Assembly (NCBI GenBank): GCA_963733395.1
Contig: CAVTCZ010000002.1
Location: forward strand, 62,001 to 126,000
Direction: 5' to 3'
Source: JADKAV01 sp963733395
GTDB lineage: Bacteria; Actinomycetota; Actinomycetes; S36-B12; UBA10799
DNA: 64,000 bases
The notes under the pieces are model-generated. The model saw only the letters and a list, made by a program, of their open reading frames with translations, ran no database searches and was not told the DNA's origin. Made by a program: the position numbers and the translations under genes. Positions 26,460 through 35,219 of this stretch are shown piece after piece (the first letter of the stretch is position 1; each line of letters opens with the position of its first letter).

Positions 26460-26938
26460 TTCGCCCCCCAGTGGTAGGTCTGCTTGTGAATCTTGAAGTA
26501 CATGTACGTCTGCGCGTGCCGCACGCCATCGATGCCGCGGATCCGGTTGAGCAGTGTGTAGAGGTGCTGGTCATCGGTCGCGAACACCTCGGCCAGCAGG
26601 TCGATGCCGCCGGCTGTCGAGACCAGGTAGTCCACTTCGTCGATGTCGGCGATCAGCTTGGCGGCGGCCTGCACGTCACCGTCGACGTTGATCGAGATCA
26701 TCGCCGCGCGCGGGTAGCCCATCTGGATCTGGTCGGTGACGGCCACGATCTGGATGACGCCCGCGTCGAGCAGTCGCCGCACCCGCTGCCGCACTGCGGC
26801 CTCCGACAGGCCGACCTCCTTGGCGATGTCGGCGTAGGCGCGACGGCCGTCGAGTTGCAGCAACCGGATGATGGCGCGGTTGGTGTCGTCCAAGGTCATT
26901 TCGCTCACCAAGTGATTCTGACGTAGGTCGACTGCCAT
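26456..26938 (-). CDS. Lrp/AsnC-family transcriptional regulator
   Basis: This protein is about 160 residues from the ATG at 26938; starts at 26908 (GTG) or 26899 (ATG) are equally acceptable and keep the whole domain. The helix-turn-helix is LDDTNRAIIRLLQLDGRRAY+ADIAKEVGLSEAAVRQRVRR, followed by the ligand-binding RAM domain (VDYLVSTAGGIDLLAEVF). It is co-transcribed with the transaminase and divergent from the aldehyde dehydrogenase gene, the standard layout for a local Lrp-type regulator responding to the pathway's amino compound. The 124-nt divergent gap is the probable operator. Confidence 0.9.
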   Translation of the reverse strand: MAVDLRQNHLVSEMTLDDTNRAIIRLLQLDGRRAYADIAKEVGLSEAAVRQRVRRLLDAGVIQIVAVTDQIQMGYPRAAMISINVDGDVQAAAKLIADIDEVDYLVSTAGGIDLLAEVFATDDQHLYTLLNRIRGIDGVRHAQTYMYFKIHKQTYHWGAK

Positions 26939-27006
26939 CGCAATGCTTTTCGTAGATGGGGCCTCCCGAGACTGCTGAATCCGTAGGGTTGGGGCTGAAC
27001 GGAGTA

Positions 27007-27036
27007 GGGACAGCGGGCGCCGGTTGCGGTTAGTCT
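27007..27036 (+). promoter_or_regulatory. Candidate promoter for the aldehyde dehydrogenase gene
   Basis: GGGACA (27007-27012) and TAGTCT (27031-27036) are 18 bp apart, and a GGAGAGG Shine-Dalgarno follows just before the ATG at 27063. It lies in the Lrp/aldehyde dehydrogenase divergent gap, so Lrp control is expected. Confidence 0.4.
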
Positions 27037-27062
27037 GAACCCAGTCGTCGATTGGAGAGGTA

Positions 27063-28577
27063 ATGCTCGAGGTCAAGAACGTCATCAATGGTGTGACCGA
27101 GACGGGTCGGGGAGATGCCCTGGACCTGGTCAACCCCAGCACCGGGGAAGTGTTCGGTCAGGCGCCGGTGTCCACCGAAGGCGATGTCGACTTGGCGGTG
27201 TTGGCAGCCCGGGAGGCGTACCTGAAGTGGCGCGACACCACCCCGTCGGTGCGGCAGAAGGCCATGCTCGCGATCGCCGACCTCGTGGAGCGCAACGCCG
27301 ACGAGCTGGTGGCGCTGGAGTCGGAGAACACCGGCAAGCCGATCCCGGTCACCATGGCCGAGGAGATCCCGCCGATGATCGACCAGATCCGGTTCTTCGC
27401 CGGTGCCGCCCGCGTGCTCGAGGGCCGCGCTGCCGGCGAGTACATGGAGGGCTTCACCTCCATGATCCGTCGCGAACCGGTCGGCGTCGTCGCCCAGGTG
27501 ACCCCGTGGAACTACCCCTTGATGATGGGCGTCTGGAAGTTCGCCCCGGCGATCGCGGCCGGCAACGCCGTCGTGCTCAAGCCCTCCGACACCACCCCGG
27601 TGTCCACCGCGCGGCTCGCGCAGATGATCGCCGAGGCGGAGATCCTGCCGCCCGGCGTCTTCAACGTCATCGCCGGCGACCGCGACACCGGCCGCGCGCT
27701 GGTGGCCCACCCCGGCGTGGACATGGCTGCCATCACCGGCTCGGTGCGGGCGGGGATGCAGGTGGCCGAAGAGGCCTCCAAGATGGTCAAGCGCGTGCAC
27801 CTCGAGCTGGGCGGCAAGGCGCCGGTTGTGGTGTTCGACGACGCGGACCCGGAGAAGGCAGCCGAATGGCTGGCAGTGGCCGGGTACTTCAACGCCGGGC
27901 AGGACTGCACCGCCGCCACTCGGGTGATGGTGCAGGACGGCATGCACGACGCCTTCGTCGCCGCCCTGGTCGAGCAGGCCCGGGCGACGTCGACGACCTT
28001 CGCCAACGGCCCGACGGACGAGGACGCGCTGGTGCCGCCGTTGAACAACATCGCGCAGTTCGAGAAGGTGCTCGGCTTCCTGGAGCGCAAGCCCGGCCAC
28101 GCCAACGTTGCGGCGGGTGGCACGCGGGAGGGCGACCGCGGCTACTTCCTCGAGCCCACCGTCGTGATCGACCTCCAGCAGGACGACGAGATGATCCAGA
28201 ACGAGATCTTCGGCCCGGTCATCACCGTGCAGCGGTTCACCGACGAAGCGGATGCCATCGCGAAGGCCAACGGTGTGGTCTACGGCCTGGCCAGTTCGGT
28301 GTGGACCGAGAACCACGGCCGCGCGTTGCGGATGGCCAAGGCACTGGACTTCGGCACGGTGTGGATCAACACGCACATCCCGCTGGTCGCGGAGATGCCC
28401 CACGGCGGCTACAAGCAGTCCGGGTACGGCAAGGACCTCTCGATGTACGGGTTCGAGGACTACACCCGCATCAAGCACGTGATGAGTTCCCTCGAGGCAG
28501 TAGCGGGCCCGCGAAGGGCCGCTCGAGTGATCGGGCGGCCCTTCGTGCTGCCGGCGGCGCGGCGGGCCCAGCGCTGA
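27063..28577 (+). CDS. Gamma-aminobutyraldehyde/betaine-type aldehyde dehydrogenase
   Basis: This NAD(P)-dependent aldehyde dehydrogenase carries VTPWNYPLMMGVWK, the general base in LELGGKAPVVVF, and the catalytic Cys in FNAGQDCTAATR, the Gln-Asp-Cys version typical of aminobutyraldehyde and betaine aldehyde dehydrogenases. The family ends at about HVMSSLE. Here the frame runs 25 residues further through a perfect hairpin (28513-28544). One extra G near 28495 would explain this, giving a stop TAG at 28501-28503 and the hairpin as terminator. With the divergent transaminase it makes GABA from putrescine, which GabT downstream would then consume. Confidence 0.92.
   Translation: MLEVKNVINGVTETGRGDALDLVNPSTGEVFGQAPVSTEGDVDLAVLAAREAYLKWRDTTPSVRQKAMLAIADLVERNADELVALESENTGKPIPVTMAEEIPPMIDQIRFFAGAARVLEGRAAGEYMEGFTSMIRREPVGVVAQVTPWNYPLMMGVWKFAPAIAAGNAVVLKPSDTTPVSTARLAQMIAEAEILPPGVFNVIAGDRDTGRALVAHPGVDMAAITGSVRAGMQVAEEASKMVKRVHLELGGKAPVVVFDDADPEKAAEWLAVAGYFNAGQDCTAATRVMVQDGMHDAFVAALVEQARATSTTFANGPTDEDALVPPLNNIAQFEKVLGFLERKPGHANVAAGGTREGDRGYFLEPTVVIDLQQDDEMIQNEIFGPVITVQRFTDEADAIAKANGVVYGLASSVWTENHGRALRMAKALDFGTVWINTHIPLVAEMPHGGYKQSGYGKDLSMYGFEDYTRIKHVMSSLEAVAGPRRAARVIGRPFVLPAARRAQR
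28513..28544 (+). terminator. Perfect 10-bp hairpin at the end of the aldehyde dehydrogenase gene
   Basis: GAAGGGCCGC (28513-28522) and GCGGCCCTTC (28535-28544) with a 12-nt loop. It lies inside the open frame as read but 9 nt after the stop expected if one extra base is removed. Confidence 0.65.
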
Positions 28578-28645
28578 TTCCGCCCACCTGCAACAACGGC
28601 GGCCACTTGGTAGTCATCGATCTGCGGTGCGAACTGGCTTCAACC

Positions 28646-28689
28646 TACGGTTTCGCGTGCGTATTGCGAGGAACAGTGCGGAAACCGTA
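28646..28689. promoter_or_regulatory. Inverted repeat upstream of the saccharopine dehydrogenase-like gene
   Basis: TACGGTTTC (28646-28654) and GAAACCGTA (28681-28689) are a perfect 9-bp inverted repeat with centres about 35 nt apart, ending 28 nt before the ATG at 28717. An operator or a leader hairpin are both possible. Confidence 0.4.
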
Positions 28690-28716
28690 CCCTGGATGAA
28701 ATCCCCAAGGAGTCCC

Positions 28717-29931
28717 ATGCGCATCCTCATCGTCGGCGCCGGCGGCGTCGGCTCCTCTGCTGCTCTGATCGCCGCCCGCCGCGACTTCTACGAGCAGGTC
28801 GTCATCGCCGACTACGACGGCGACCGGGCCCGGGAGTTGGCGGCACGTATCGCCGATCCCCGGTTCAGTGCCATCCAGATCGACGCCTCCGACGCCCAAG
28901 CCGTGGCCCAGGCATGCCGCACTCACCAGATCACCCACGTGCTCAATGTGGTCGACCCGCGGTTCGTGATGAGCATCTTCGAGGGGGCGTTCCTGGCCGG
29001 TGCGGACTACCTCGACACGGCGATGAGCCTGTCCAGCAAACACCCGGAGAAGCCCTACGAACTCACCGGCATCAAGCTGGGCGACGACCAGTTCGCCTTC
29101 GCCCGGACCTGGGAGGAGAACGGGCGGCTCGCGTTGGTCGGCATCGGCGTGGAGCCGGGAATGGTCGACGTGTTCGCACGGTATGCCGCCGACCACCTGT
29201 TCAGCGAGATCGACGAACTGGGCGTGCGGGACGCCTCCGACATCGTGGTGCACGGCTACGAGTTCGCCCCGTCCTTCTCCATCTGGACGGTCATCGAGGA
29301 GTGCCTGAACCCGCCGGTCATCTGGGAGAAGGACAAGGGCTGGTACACCACCGAGCCGTTCAGCGGCGCCGAGGTGTTCGACTTCCCGGAGGGCATCGGC
29401 CCGGTGGAGTGCGTCAACGTGGAGCACGAAGAGGTCCTGCTCATGCCCCGCTGGGTCGACGCCAAGAAGGTCACCTTCAAGTTCGGCCTCGGCGACGAGT
29501 TCATCGAGGTGCTCAAGACCCTGCGCAAACTCGGCCTCGACCGCACCGAGAAGGTCAAGGTCCACAACCACGAGGTGAGCCCGCGCGATGTGGTCGCGGC
29601 GGTGCTGCCCGACCCGCTGACCCTGGGCGACAAGATGACCGGCAAGACCTGCGCCGGGCTGTACGTGACGGGTACCGGTAAGGACGGCAATCCGCGGGCG
29701 GTCTACCTGTACCACGTGAGCGACAACGAGTGGACGATGAATGAGTACGGCGCCCAGGCTGTCGTGTGGCAGACCGCGATGAACCCGGTGGTCGCCCTGG
29801 AACTGCTGGCCACCGGAGCGTGGTCCGGCGCCGGGGTGCTGGGTCCGGAAGCACTGCCGCCCGAGCCGTTCCTGGATCTGCTCAAGGATGGCTACGGCCA
29901 AGAATGGAAGATGGAGGAGCGCACAGTATGA
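28717..29931 (+). CDS. Saccharopine dehydrogenase-family protein
   Basis: This is a 404-residue protein from the ATG at 28717 with an AAGGAG Shine-Dalgarno 5 nt upstream; longer in-frame starts add only non-conserved sequence. The N-terminal Rossmann fold is RILIVGAGGVGSSAALIAAR followed by VVIADYDGDRA. The C-terminal domain contains GIGVEPGMVDVFARYAADHL as in the Lys1/carboxynorspermidine-dehydrogenase branch. The enzyme class makes or cleaves an amine-keto acid adduct using NAD(P). Its stop overlaps the gabT start (ATGA). In this setting it may act on a lysine- or polyamine-derived adduct, but the reaction cannot be fixed from sequence. Confidence 0.85.
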   Translation: MRILIVGAGGVGSSAALIAARRDFYEQVVIADYDGDRARELAARIADPRFSAIQIDASDAQAVAQACRTHQITHVLNVVDPRFVMSIFEGAFLAGADYLDTAMSLSSKHPEKPYELTGIKLGDDQFAFARTWEENGRLALVGIGVEPGMVDVFARYAADHLFSEIDELGVRDASDIVVHGYEFAPSFSIWTVIEECLNPPVIWEKDKGWYTTEPFSGAEVFDFPEGIGPVECVNVEHEEVLLMPRWVDAKKVTFKFGLGDEFIEVLKTLRKLGLDRTEKVKVHNHEVSPRDVVAAVLPDPLTLGDKMTGKTCAGLYVTGTGKDGNPRAVYLYHVSDNEWTMNEYGAQAVVWQTAMNPVVALELLATGAWSGAGVLGPEALPPEPFLDLLKDGYGQEWKMEERTV

Positions 29932-31271
29932 CCGACGCATTCGGCCCCGACCTGCCCCAGAAGCGTGAGGTCGTCACCGACATTCCCGGACCCAAGTCGC
30001 AGGCGTTGGCCGAGCGGCGCACGACGGCGGTGTCCTCCGCCCTCGGTGCGGCGGTGCCCATCTACGCCGACCGAGCCGGTGGCGGCGTGATCGTCGACGT
30101 GGACGGGAACTCGTTCATCGATCTCGGTGCGGGTATCGCCGTGGTCAACGTCGGCAACAGCGCCCCGAAGGTCGTGGCGGGCATCGCGGAGCAGGCGCAC
30201 AAACTGATCCACACCTGCTTCATGGTGGCGGGCTACGAGCCCTATATCGACGTCTGCGAGAAGCTCAACGAGATCACTCCGGGCGACCACCACAAGAAGT
30301 CGGCCCTGTTCAACTCCGGGGCGGAGGCCGTGGAGAACGCCATCAAGGTCGCCCGGGCCTTCACCAAGCGTCCGGCGGTGGTCGTGTTCGAGCACGCGTA
30401 CCACGGCCGCACGAACCTGACCATGGGCATGACCGGCAAGAACATGCCGTACAAGCACTCGTTCGGCCCGTTCGCCCCGGAGATCTACCGGGTGCCGACG
30501 TCGTACCCGCTGCGCGACGGACTCGACGGTCAGGTCGCCTTCCGCAAGGCCATCCAGAAAGTCGAGTTCGAGATCGGCGCCGAGAACGTCGCCGCCGTCA
30601 TGATCGAGCCGGTCCAGGGAGAGGGCGGCTTCATCGTCCCGGCGCCCGGATTCCTGCCGGCGCTGCAGCAGTGGTGCACGGACAACGGGGCCGTCTTCAT
30701 CGCCGATGAGGTACAGACCGGGTTCTGCCGAACCGGCGAGTGGTTCGCGTGCGACCACGAAGGTGTGGTCCCGGACGTCATTACGACGGCGAAGGGTATC
30801 GCCGGCGGTATGCCGCTGGCAGCCGTCACCGGCCGGGCGGAGATCATGGACAGCGTCCACGTCGGTGGTCTGGGAGGCACGTACGGCGGCAACCCGGTCG
30901 CGTGTGCGGCAGCCATGGGCTCGATCGCCACGATGGAGGAACTGAACCTTGCCCAGCGCGCGCGGGAGCTCGGAGCCCTGATGGTCGAGAAGCTGTCGGC
31001 ACTGGCGGCGGAGTTCGACGTCATCGCCGAGATCCGCGGCCGGGGCGCGATGGTGGCCATCGAGTTCGCCGAGCCCGGCACGCTCGAGCCGTTGCCCGCC
31101 CTGCCCAAGGCGATCGCCGCGCGCTGCGCCCAGGAGGGTGTGGTGATCCTGACCGCCGGCACCTTCGGCAACGTCATCCGGCTGCTGCCGCCGCTGGTGA
31201 TCAGCGACGAGTTGCTGGCTGAGGGCCTGGATGTGCTGGCTGCAGCATTGGCGGCCGAGATCGGGGTGTGA
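29928..31271 (+). CDS. gabT: 4-aminobutyrate aminotransferase
   Basis: This is a 447-residue class III aminotransferase. It starts with an ATG overlapping the previous stop. It shows NSGAEAVENAIKVARAFTKR for PLP phosphate binding, EPVQGEGGFIVP, the cofactor Asp in FIADEVQTGFCRTG and the Schiff-base Lys in ITTAKGIAGGMPLAAV. These are the hallmarks of bacterial GabT. It converts GABA and 2-oxoglutarate to succinic semialdehyde and glutamate, completing the putrescine-GABA route in this cluster. No succinic semialdehyde dehydrogenase gene is present in the window. Confidence 0.92.
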   Translation: MTDAFGPDLPQKREVVTDIPGPKSQALAERRTTAVSSALGAAVPIYADRAGGGVIVDVDGNSFIDLGAGIAVVNVGNSAPKVVAGIAEQAHKLIHTCFMVAGYEPYIDVCEKLNEITPGDHHKKSALFNSGAEAVENAIKVARAFTKRPAVVVFEHAYHGRTNLTMGMTGKNMPYKHSFGPFAPEIYRVPTSYPLRDGLDGQVAFRKAIQKVEFEIGAENVAAVMIEPVQGEGGFIVPAPGFLPALQQWCTDNGAVFIADEVQTGFCRTGEWFACDHEGVVPDVITTAKGIAGGMPLAAVTGRAEIMDSVHVGGLGGTYGGNPVACAAAMGSIATMEELNLAQRARELGALMVEKLSALAAEFDVIAEIRGRGAMVAIEFAEPGTLEPLPALPKAIAARCAQEGVVILTAGTFGNVIRLLPPLVISDELLAEGLDVLAAALAAEIGV

Positions 31272-31368
31272 GCGGCGTCACGCCGTTCCGGGTCGCTGGG
31301 GAAGCCCCGCACGCCGGTCCACGGTCCACCAAGTGCACAGCCCGCACGACGCCTAGCTGGTGAGTGCG

Positions 31369-31500
31369 CCGAGTGTTGCGCCGTTGGTGGTCTGGAGGGA
31401 CGACTGTTGCACGGTTGCTGGTTCTGGAGGTCGGAATCCAGCAACCGCGCAACACTGGTGGTCGGCGGGGAACAACCGCGCAACACTCGTGGTCGGCGGG
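31369..31500. repeat. GTGTTGC-family palindrome island, copy 1
   Basis: Nested inverted words: outer GAGTGTTGCGCCGTTG (31371-31386) against CAACCGCGCAACACTC (31473-31488), inner TGTTGCACGGTTGCTGG (31405-31421) against CCAGCAACCGCGCAACA (31438-31454). CAACCGCGCAACACT also occurs twice in direct order, 31 nt apart (31442 and 31473), each followed by GTGGTCGGCGGG. The 25 nt at 31401-31425 are present, inverted and unchanged, at 56821-56845. Confidence 0.75.
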
Positions 31501-31508
31501 ATGCAGCC

Positions 31509-31577
31509 GTGAGCCAAGAGCCAGCCCGTGAGTCAGAATCGGGGCGATTCTGGCTCACCAACTGGCCTTTGGCTCAC
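31509..31577. repeat. 32-bp hairpin of GTGAGCC words
   Basis: Arms 31509-31540 and 31546-31577 pair at 26 of 32 positions around GGGGC. The ends are GTGAGCCAA/TTGGCTCAC and the tip CAGAATC/GATTCTG. It lies just upstream of a lipoprotein gene and may terminate gabT transcription. Confidence 0.7.
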
Positions 31578-31675
31578 GCCTGCACGGAAACGCCCTCCTT
31601 GACCGGTGGGCGCTCATCCCCACCGGCCGCGAGGTCTACGCTGGAAGCGGGACCTACGAAACCCTTGGGGGGGCC

Positions 31676-32020
31676 ATGAGAAGGTTCATCGTTGCAGTAG
31701 TGGTGATGCTGTTCGCCCTGGTGCTGGCCGGATGCAGTTCGGGTTCGGAGCCGAGGCAGGAGCCCTTCGTCGGGCAGTGGGAATCGACCGGCGGGGACAA
31801 GATCTCGTTGGTGGTGGACGCGCCCACGGAGGGCGCCTACCCGGTGAAGGTGGTCAGTGGTGACATCAACGTCACGAAGTCCGCGACGAAGGTGACCGAT
31901 ACCGAGTACACCGCCGATCCCGGGTGGAAGTTCGTGCTTGTCGACGAGGACCTGATGACCGTGACGATCGACGCGAAAAGCGGGCCGGTGGCCACGAGTT
32001 TCAAGCGCATCGGCGGCTGA
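31676..32020 (+). CDS. Small lipoprotein
   Basis: This 114-residue protein has a lipoprotein signal peptide (FALVLAGCSS). The mature part is short and beta-rich: FVGQWESTGGDKISLVVDAP, then alternating strands to TSFKRIGG. The opening GxWxS pattern resembles lipocalin-like or META-type small envelope domains. The family is not recognised. A TACGCT hexamer at 31637-31642 could be its promoter, giving a leader of about 27 nt. Confidence 0.75.
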   Translation: MRRFIVAVVVMLFALVLAGCSSGSEPRQEPFVGQWESTGGDKISLVVDAPTEGAYPVKVVSGDINVTKSATKVTDTEYTADPGWKFVLVDEDLMTVTIDAKSGPVATSFKRIGG

Positions 32021-32128
32021 CGCCGGGACTTGGCCTTTCCGTCGCCCCGACCACCCGTGATGGGCGAGGCTGTGACAATCTTCCTGGGGGACGCTGGCAC
32101 TTGCCGGACCCGGCGAGGAGGATCTGAC

Positions 32129-33496
32129 ATGGAATCGAACTCTGCGCCATCCGCGGGGCGGCGGGTGTTGGCCGTCGTGGCGCTGGTCGCGCTGCTGATC
32201 GCAATCGTGCTGCTGATCGGATTCCTCCTGCGGGAACCGGTCCTGTTGGTCGGCAGTTTCATCGGACTGGCGCTGGTCGGTTCCGGGGGCTGGTGGCTGG
32301 CCACCGAGCAGAACCCGCGCAGGGCCATCGGCATCGGCGGCATCGTGGTCGGGGTGGGGGTCATCGCCTGGGCGATGTTGCGGGCCTTCACCGACGGTTC
32401 CGCCGGGCTGTGGCGCCTGGCAGCAGTGCTCTTGAGCCTGGTAGTGGCCGTGGCCGCAGCCCGCGCGGCCCTGGTCCGGGACCTGCACGAGATCGACAGT
32501 CTTCGCGCGGGTCGGGTGCGTCCGGAGCGCCCGGTGCTGATCTGCAACCCGAAGTCCGGCGGCGGCAAGGTCGAGAAGTTCGGCCTGATCCCGATGGCCG
32601 AGCAGATGGGCGTCGAGGTGGTGCTGCTGGAGCCGGGCCTGGATCTGGCGCAGTTGGCCCGCGACGCGATCGCCGCGGGTGCCGACTGCATCGGGATGGC
32701 CGGCGGCGACGGCTCCCAAGCACTGGTGGCCTCGATCGCGATCGAGCACGACATCCCGTTCGTCTGCATCAGTGCAGGCACCCGCAACCACTTCGCGCTC
32801 GACCTCGGGTTCGACCGGGAGGACCCCCGCAAGGGGATGGTGGCGCTGCGCGACGGCGTGTCCCGGCGGGTCGACTACGCGACCGTCGGCGACCGGCTGT
32901 TCGTCAACAACGTGTCGCTCGGCGTGTACGCGACGATCGTGCAGGACGACGACTACCGCGACGCCAAGAAGGAGACGACCGAGACCAAACTCCCGGAGTT
33001 GCTCGGTCGGCAGGCGGAGCCGTTCGATCTGCAGTTCACCGCTCCCGACGGCCGCGAGGTCGATGGCGCATTCCTGGTGATGGTGTCCAACAACCCGTAC
33101 GTCCTGGGGCCGTCGTTCGACATCTCCCAGCGGCGGGCCATGGACACCGGCCAACTGGGAGTGCTGGCGGTCACCGCTTCCACCGGTGCCGAAGCCGGGC
33201 GGCTGGTCGCGCGCGCCACACTCGGCCTGGGCAAGCGGGACCCGAATCTGTTCGTTTTCGACGCGGAGGTGTTCGAGGTCCGCTCGAAGTCAGGACGGGC
33301 ACTGGCCGGGGTCGACGGCGAGGCACTGGACCTCGCCACGCCCCTGGAGTTCCGCATCCATCCCGCGGGTCTGCACCTGCTGGTTCCGGCAGAGAGCATC
33401 GAGACCGCAGAGAAGCGTCGTGCCCGCGGCCTGAGCGTCATGGCCCTGGCCGATGTGGCGGCGGGAAGGCCGGTGGGGGCACGGTCCGGTGAGTAG
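32129..33496 (+). CDS. Membrane-anchored diacylglycerol kinase-like protein
   Basis: This is a 455-residue protein from the ATG at 32129 (GAGGAGG Shine-Dalgarno). Three or four N-terminal helices (residues 15-110) precede a DAGK/YegS-type lipid kinase fold: VLICNPKSGGGKVEKFGL, the nucleotide motif IGMAGGDGSQALVA, then ISAGTRNHFALDLGF and NNVSLGVYA. Such enzymes phosphorylate diacylglycerol, sphingoid or undecaprenyl-type lipids. The N-terminal membrane block is not part of the basic family and probably tethers it. The next gene (SulP) starts 8 nt inside its end. Confidence 0.85.
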   Translation: MESNSAPSAGRRVLAVVALVALLIAIVLLIGFLLREPVLLVGSFIGLALVGSGGWWLATEQNPRRAIGIGGIVVGVGVIAWAMLRAFTDGSAGLWRLAAVLLSLVVAVAAARAALVRDLHEIDSLRAGRVRPERPVLICNPKSGGGKVEKFGLIPMAEQMGVEVVLLEPGLDLAQLARDAIAAGADCIGMAGGDGSQALVASIAIEHDIPFVCISAGTRNHFALDLGFDREDPRKGMVALRDGVSRRVDYATVGDRLFVNNVSLGVYATIVQDDDYRDAKKETTETKLPELLGRQAEPFDLQFTAPDGREVDGAFLVMVSNNPYVLGPSFDISQRRAMDTGQLGVLAVTASTGAEAGRLVARATLGLGKRDPNLFVFDAEVFEVRSKSGRALAGVDGEALDLATPLEFRIHPAGLHLLVPAESIETAEKRRARGLSVMALADVAAGRPVGARSGE

Positions 33497-35205
33497 TGGC
33501 GTGGTCCGGTGGGTGCCCGGCATCACGGCGGTCCGGACGTATCAGCGAGGGTGGTTGGCCCGCGACGTCATCGCCGGCCTGGTCCTGTCGGCGCTGCTGG
33601 TACCGCAGGGGATGGCCTACGCCGAACTGGCCGGCCTGCCCGCGGTCACGGGGCTGTACACATCGGTGTTGTGCCTGATCGGTTATGCCGTGTTCGGGCC
33701 GTCCAAAGTGCTGGTGCTGGGTCCCGACTCGTCGCTGGGGCCGATGATCGCGGCCACGATCCTGCCGCTGGCCGGTGCCGACGGCGATCCCGCCCGGGCC
33801 GTCGCGCTGGCGTCCATGCTCGCCATCTTCACCGGGCTGATCATGGTCGGCGCCGGTGCGGGGAAACTGGGCTTCGTCGCGGACCTGCTGAGCAAGCCCA
33901 CGATCCTCGGCTACATGAACGGCCTGGCCCTGACCATCGTCGTGGGTCAGTTGCCCAAGTTGCTGGGCTTCTCCGTGGATGCCGACGGCTTCATCGGCGA
34001 GCTGGTCGGGCTTCGTGCAAGGGGTCGCTGCCGGTGAGGTGGTGGTGGCAGCGGCTGCGATCGGGCTCGCCTCGCTGGTGCTCATCCTGGTGCTCAACCG
34101 CTGGCTGCCCAAGATCCCTTCGGTGCTGATCGCGGTGCTGTTCGCCATGGCCGTCTCCGTCGCGTTCGATCTCGGCGACGAGGGCGTGAAACTGGTCGGG
34201 GTCCTGCCCCAGGGCTTGCCGGAGTTGACGTTGCCCGCGGTGGGGCTGGCCGACATGCTGCCACTGATCGCCGGCGCGCTGGGCATCGCGCTGGTGGCAC
34301 TCACCGACACGATCTCCACCGCCACCTCGTTCGCCGACCGCCGGGGCGAACTCGTCGACGGCGACCGGGAGATGGTGGGCATCGGCGCGGCCAACATCGC
34401 CGCCGGGTTCTTCCAGGGTTTCCCGGTCAGCACCAGCGGTTCGCGCACGGCAGTCGCCGAGCAGTCCGGGGCCAGGTCGCAGTTGACCGGGGTGGTCGGC
34501 GCCGGGGTGATCGCGGCCATGCTGCTGGCGGTGCCGGGCCTGTTCGCGACCCTCCCGCAACCGACCCTGGGTGCGATCGTCATCACGGCTGCGTTCTCGC
34601 TGGCCGACATCCCGGCCACCCGCCGTTTGTGGCACCAGCGCCGCACCGACTTCGTCTTGTCCATGACGGCATTCCTGGGCGTGGCCCTGCTCGGGGTGTT
34701 GCCGGGCATCCTGCTGGCGGTCATGCTCTCGGTGGCCAACGTCTTCCGCCGGGTGTGGCGGCCGAGCCAGGCGGAACTGGGCAAGGTGCCCGATCTGCGC
34801 GGGTTCCACGACCTCGCGAGCTACCCCGATGCGGTGCCGCTGGCCGGGTCGACGATTCTGCGCTTCGATGCGCCGCTCATCTTCGCGAACTCCGGGACGT
34901 TCCGGGAGACTGTCATGGCAGCCGCCGACAGACTGCCCGACGGTGGCTGGATCATCGTGGCGGCCGAGGCGATCACCGACGTCGACACCACCGCCTGCGA
35001 CATGCTGGACGACCTGGTCGCGGCGCTCGACCACCGGAAGCGGCATTTCGTCATGGCCGAGCTGAAGACCGGCGTCCGTGCCAAACTCGATGCCTATGGC
35101 TTGAATCCCGAGATCCCGACCGACCGGTACTACCCGACCGTGCATGCCGCTGTCGACGCATGCCGGGCCGCGACCGGTCAGGATTGGCAGTCGAGCCGAA
35201 GCTGA
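33489..35205 (+). CDS. SulP-family anion transporter with STAS domain, one frameshift
   Basis: The GTG at 33489 overlaps the preceding gene. The family opening WLARDVIAGLVLSALLVPQG+MAYAELAGLPAVTGLY is intact. An extra G near 34010 (GTCGGGCTT) shifts the frame; the second part continues FVQGVAAGEVVVAAAAIGLA, keeps the SulP core (NIAAGFFQGFPVSTSGSRTA) and ends in a cytoplasmic STAS domain (about the last 110 residues, FDAPLIFANSGTFRETV). The whole protein would be about 570 residues, normal for the family. Substrate may be sulfate or bicarbonate; sequence does not decide. The break is probably a sequence error. Confidence 0.88.
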
Positions 35206-35219
35206 CGAGAGGAAACGCC

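Noticed and set aside
31442..31500. Two copies of a 15-nt word 31 nt apart, with a similar pair at 56824-56876: a possible minimal CRISPR
   Set aside because: There are only two copies per locus, the spacers are themselves similar, the words also occur inverted nearby, and no cas genes are in the window. They belong to the palindrome family.
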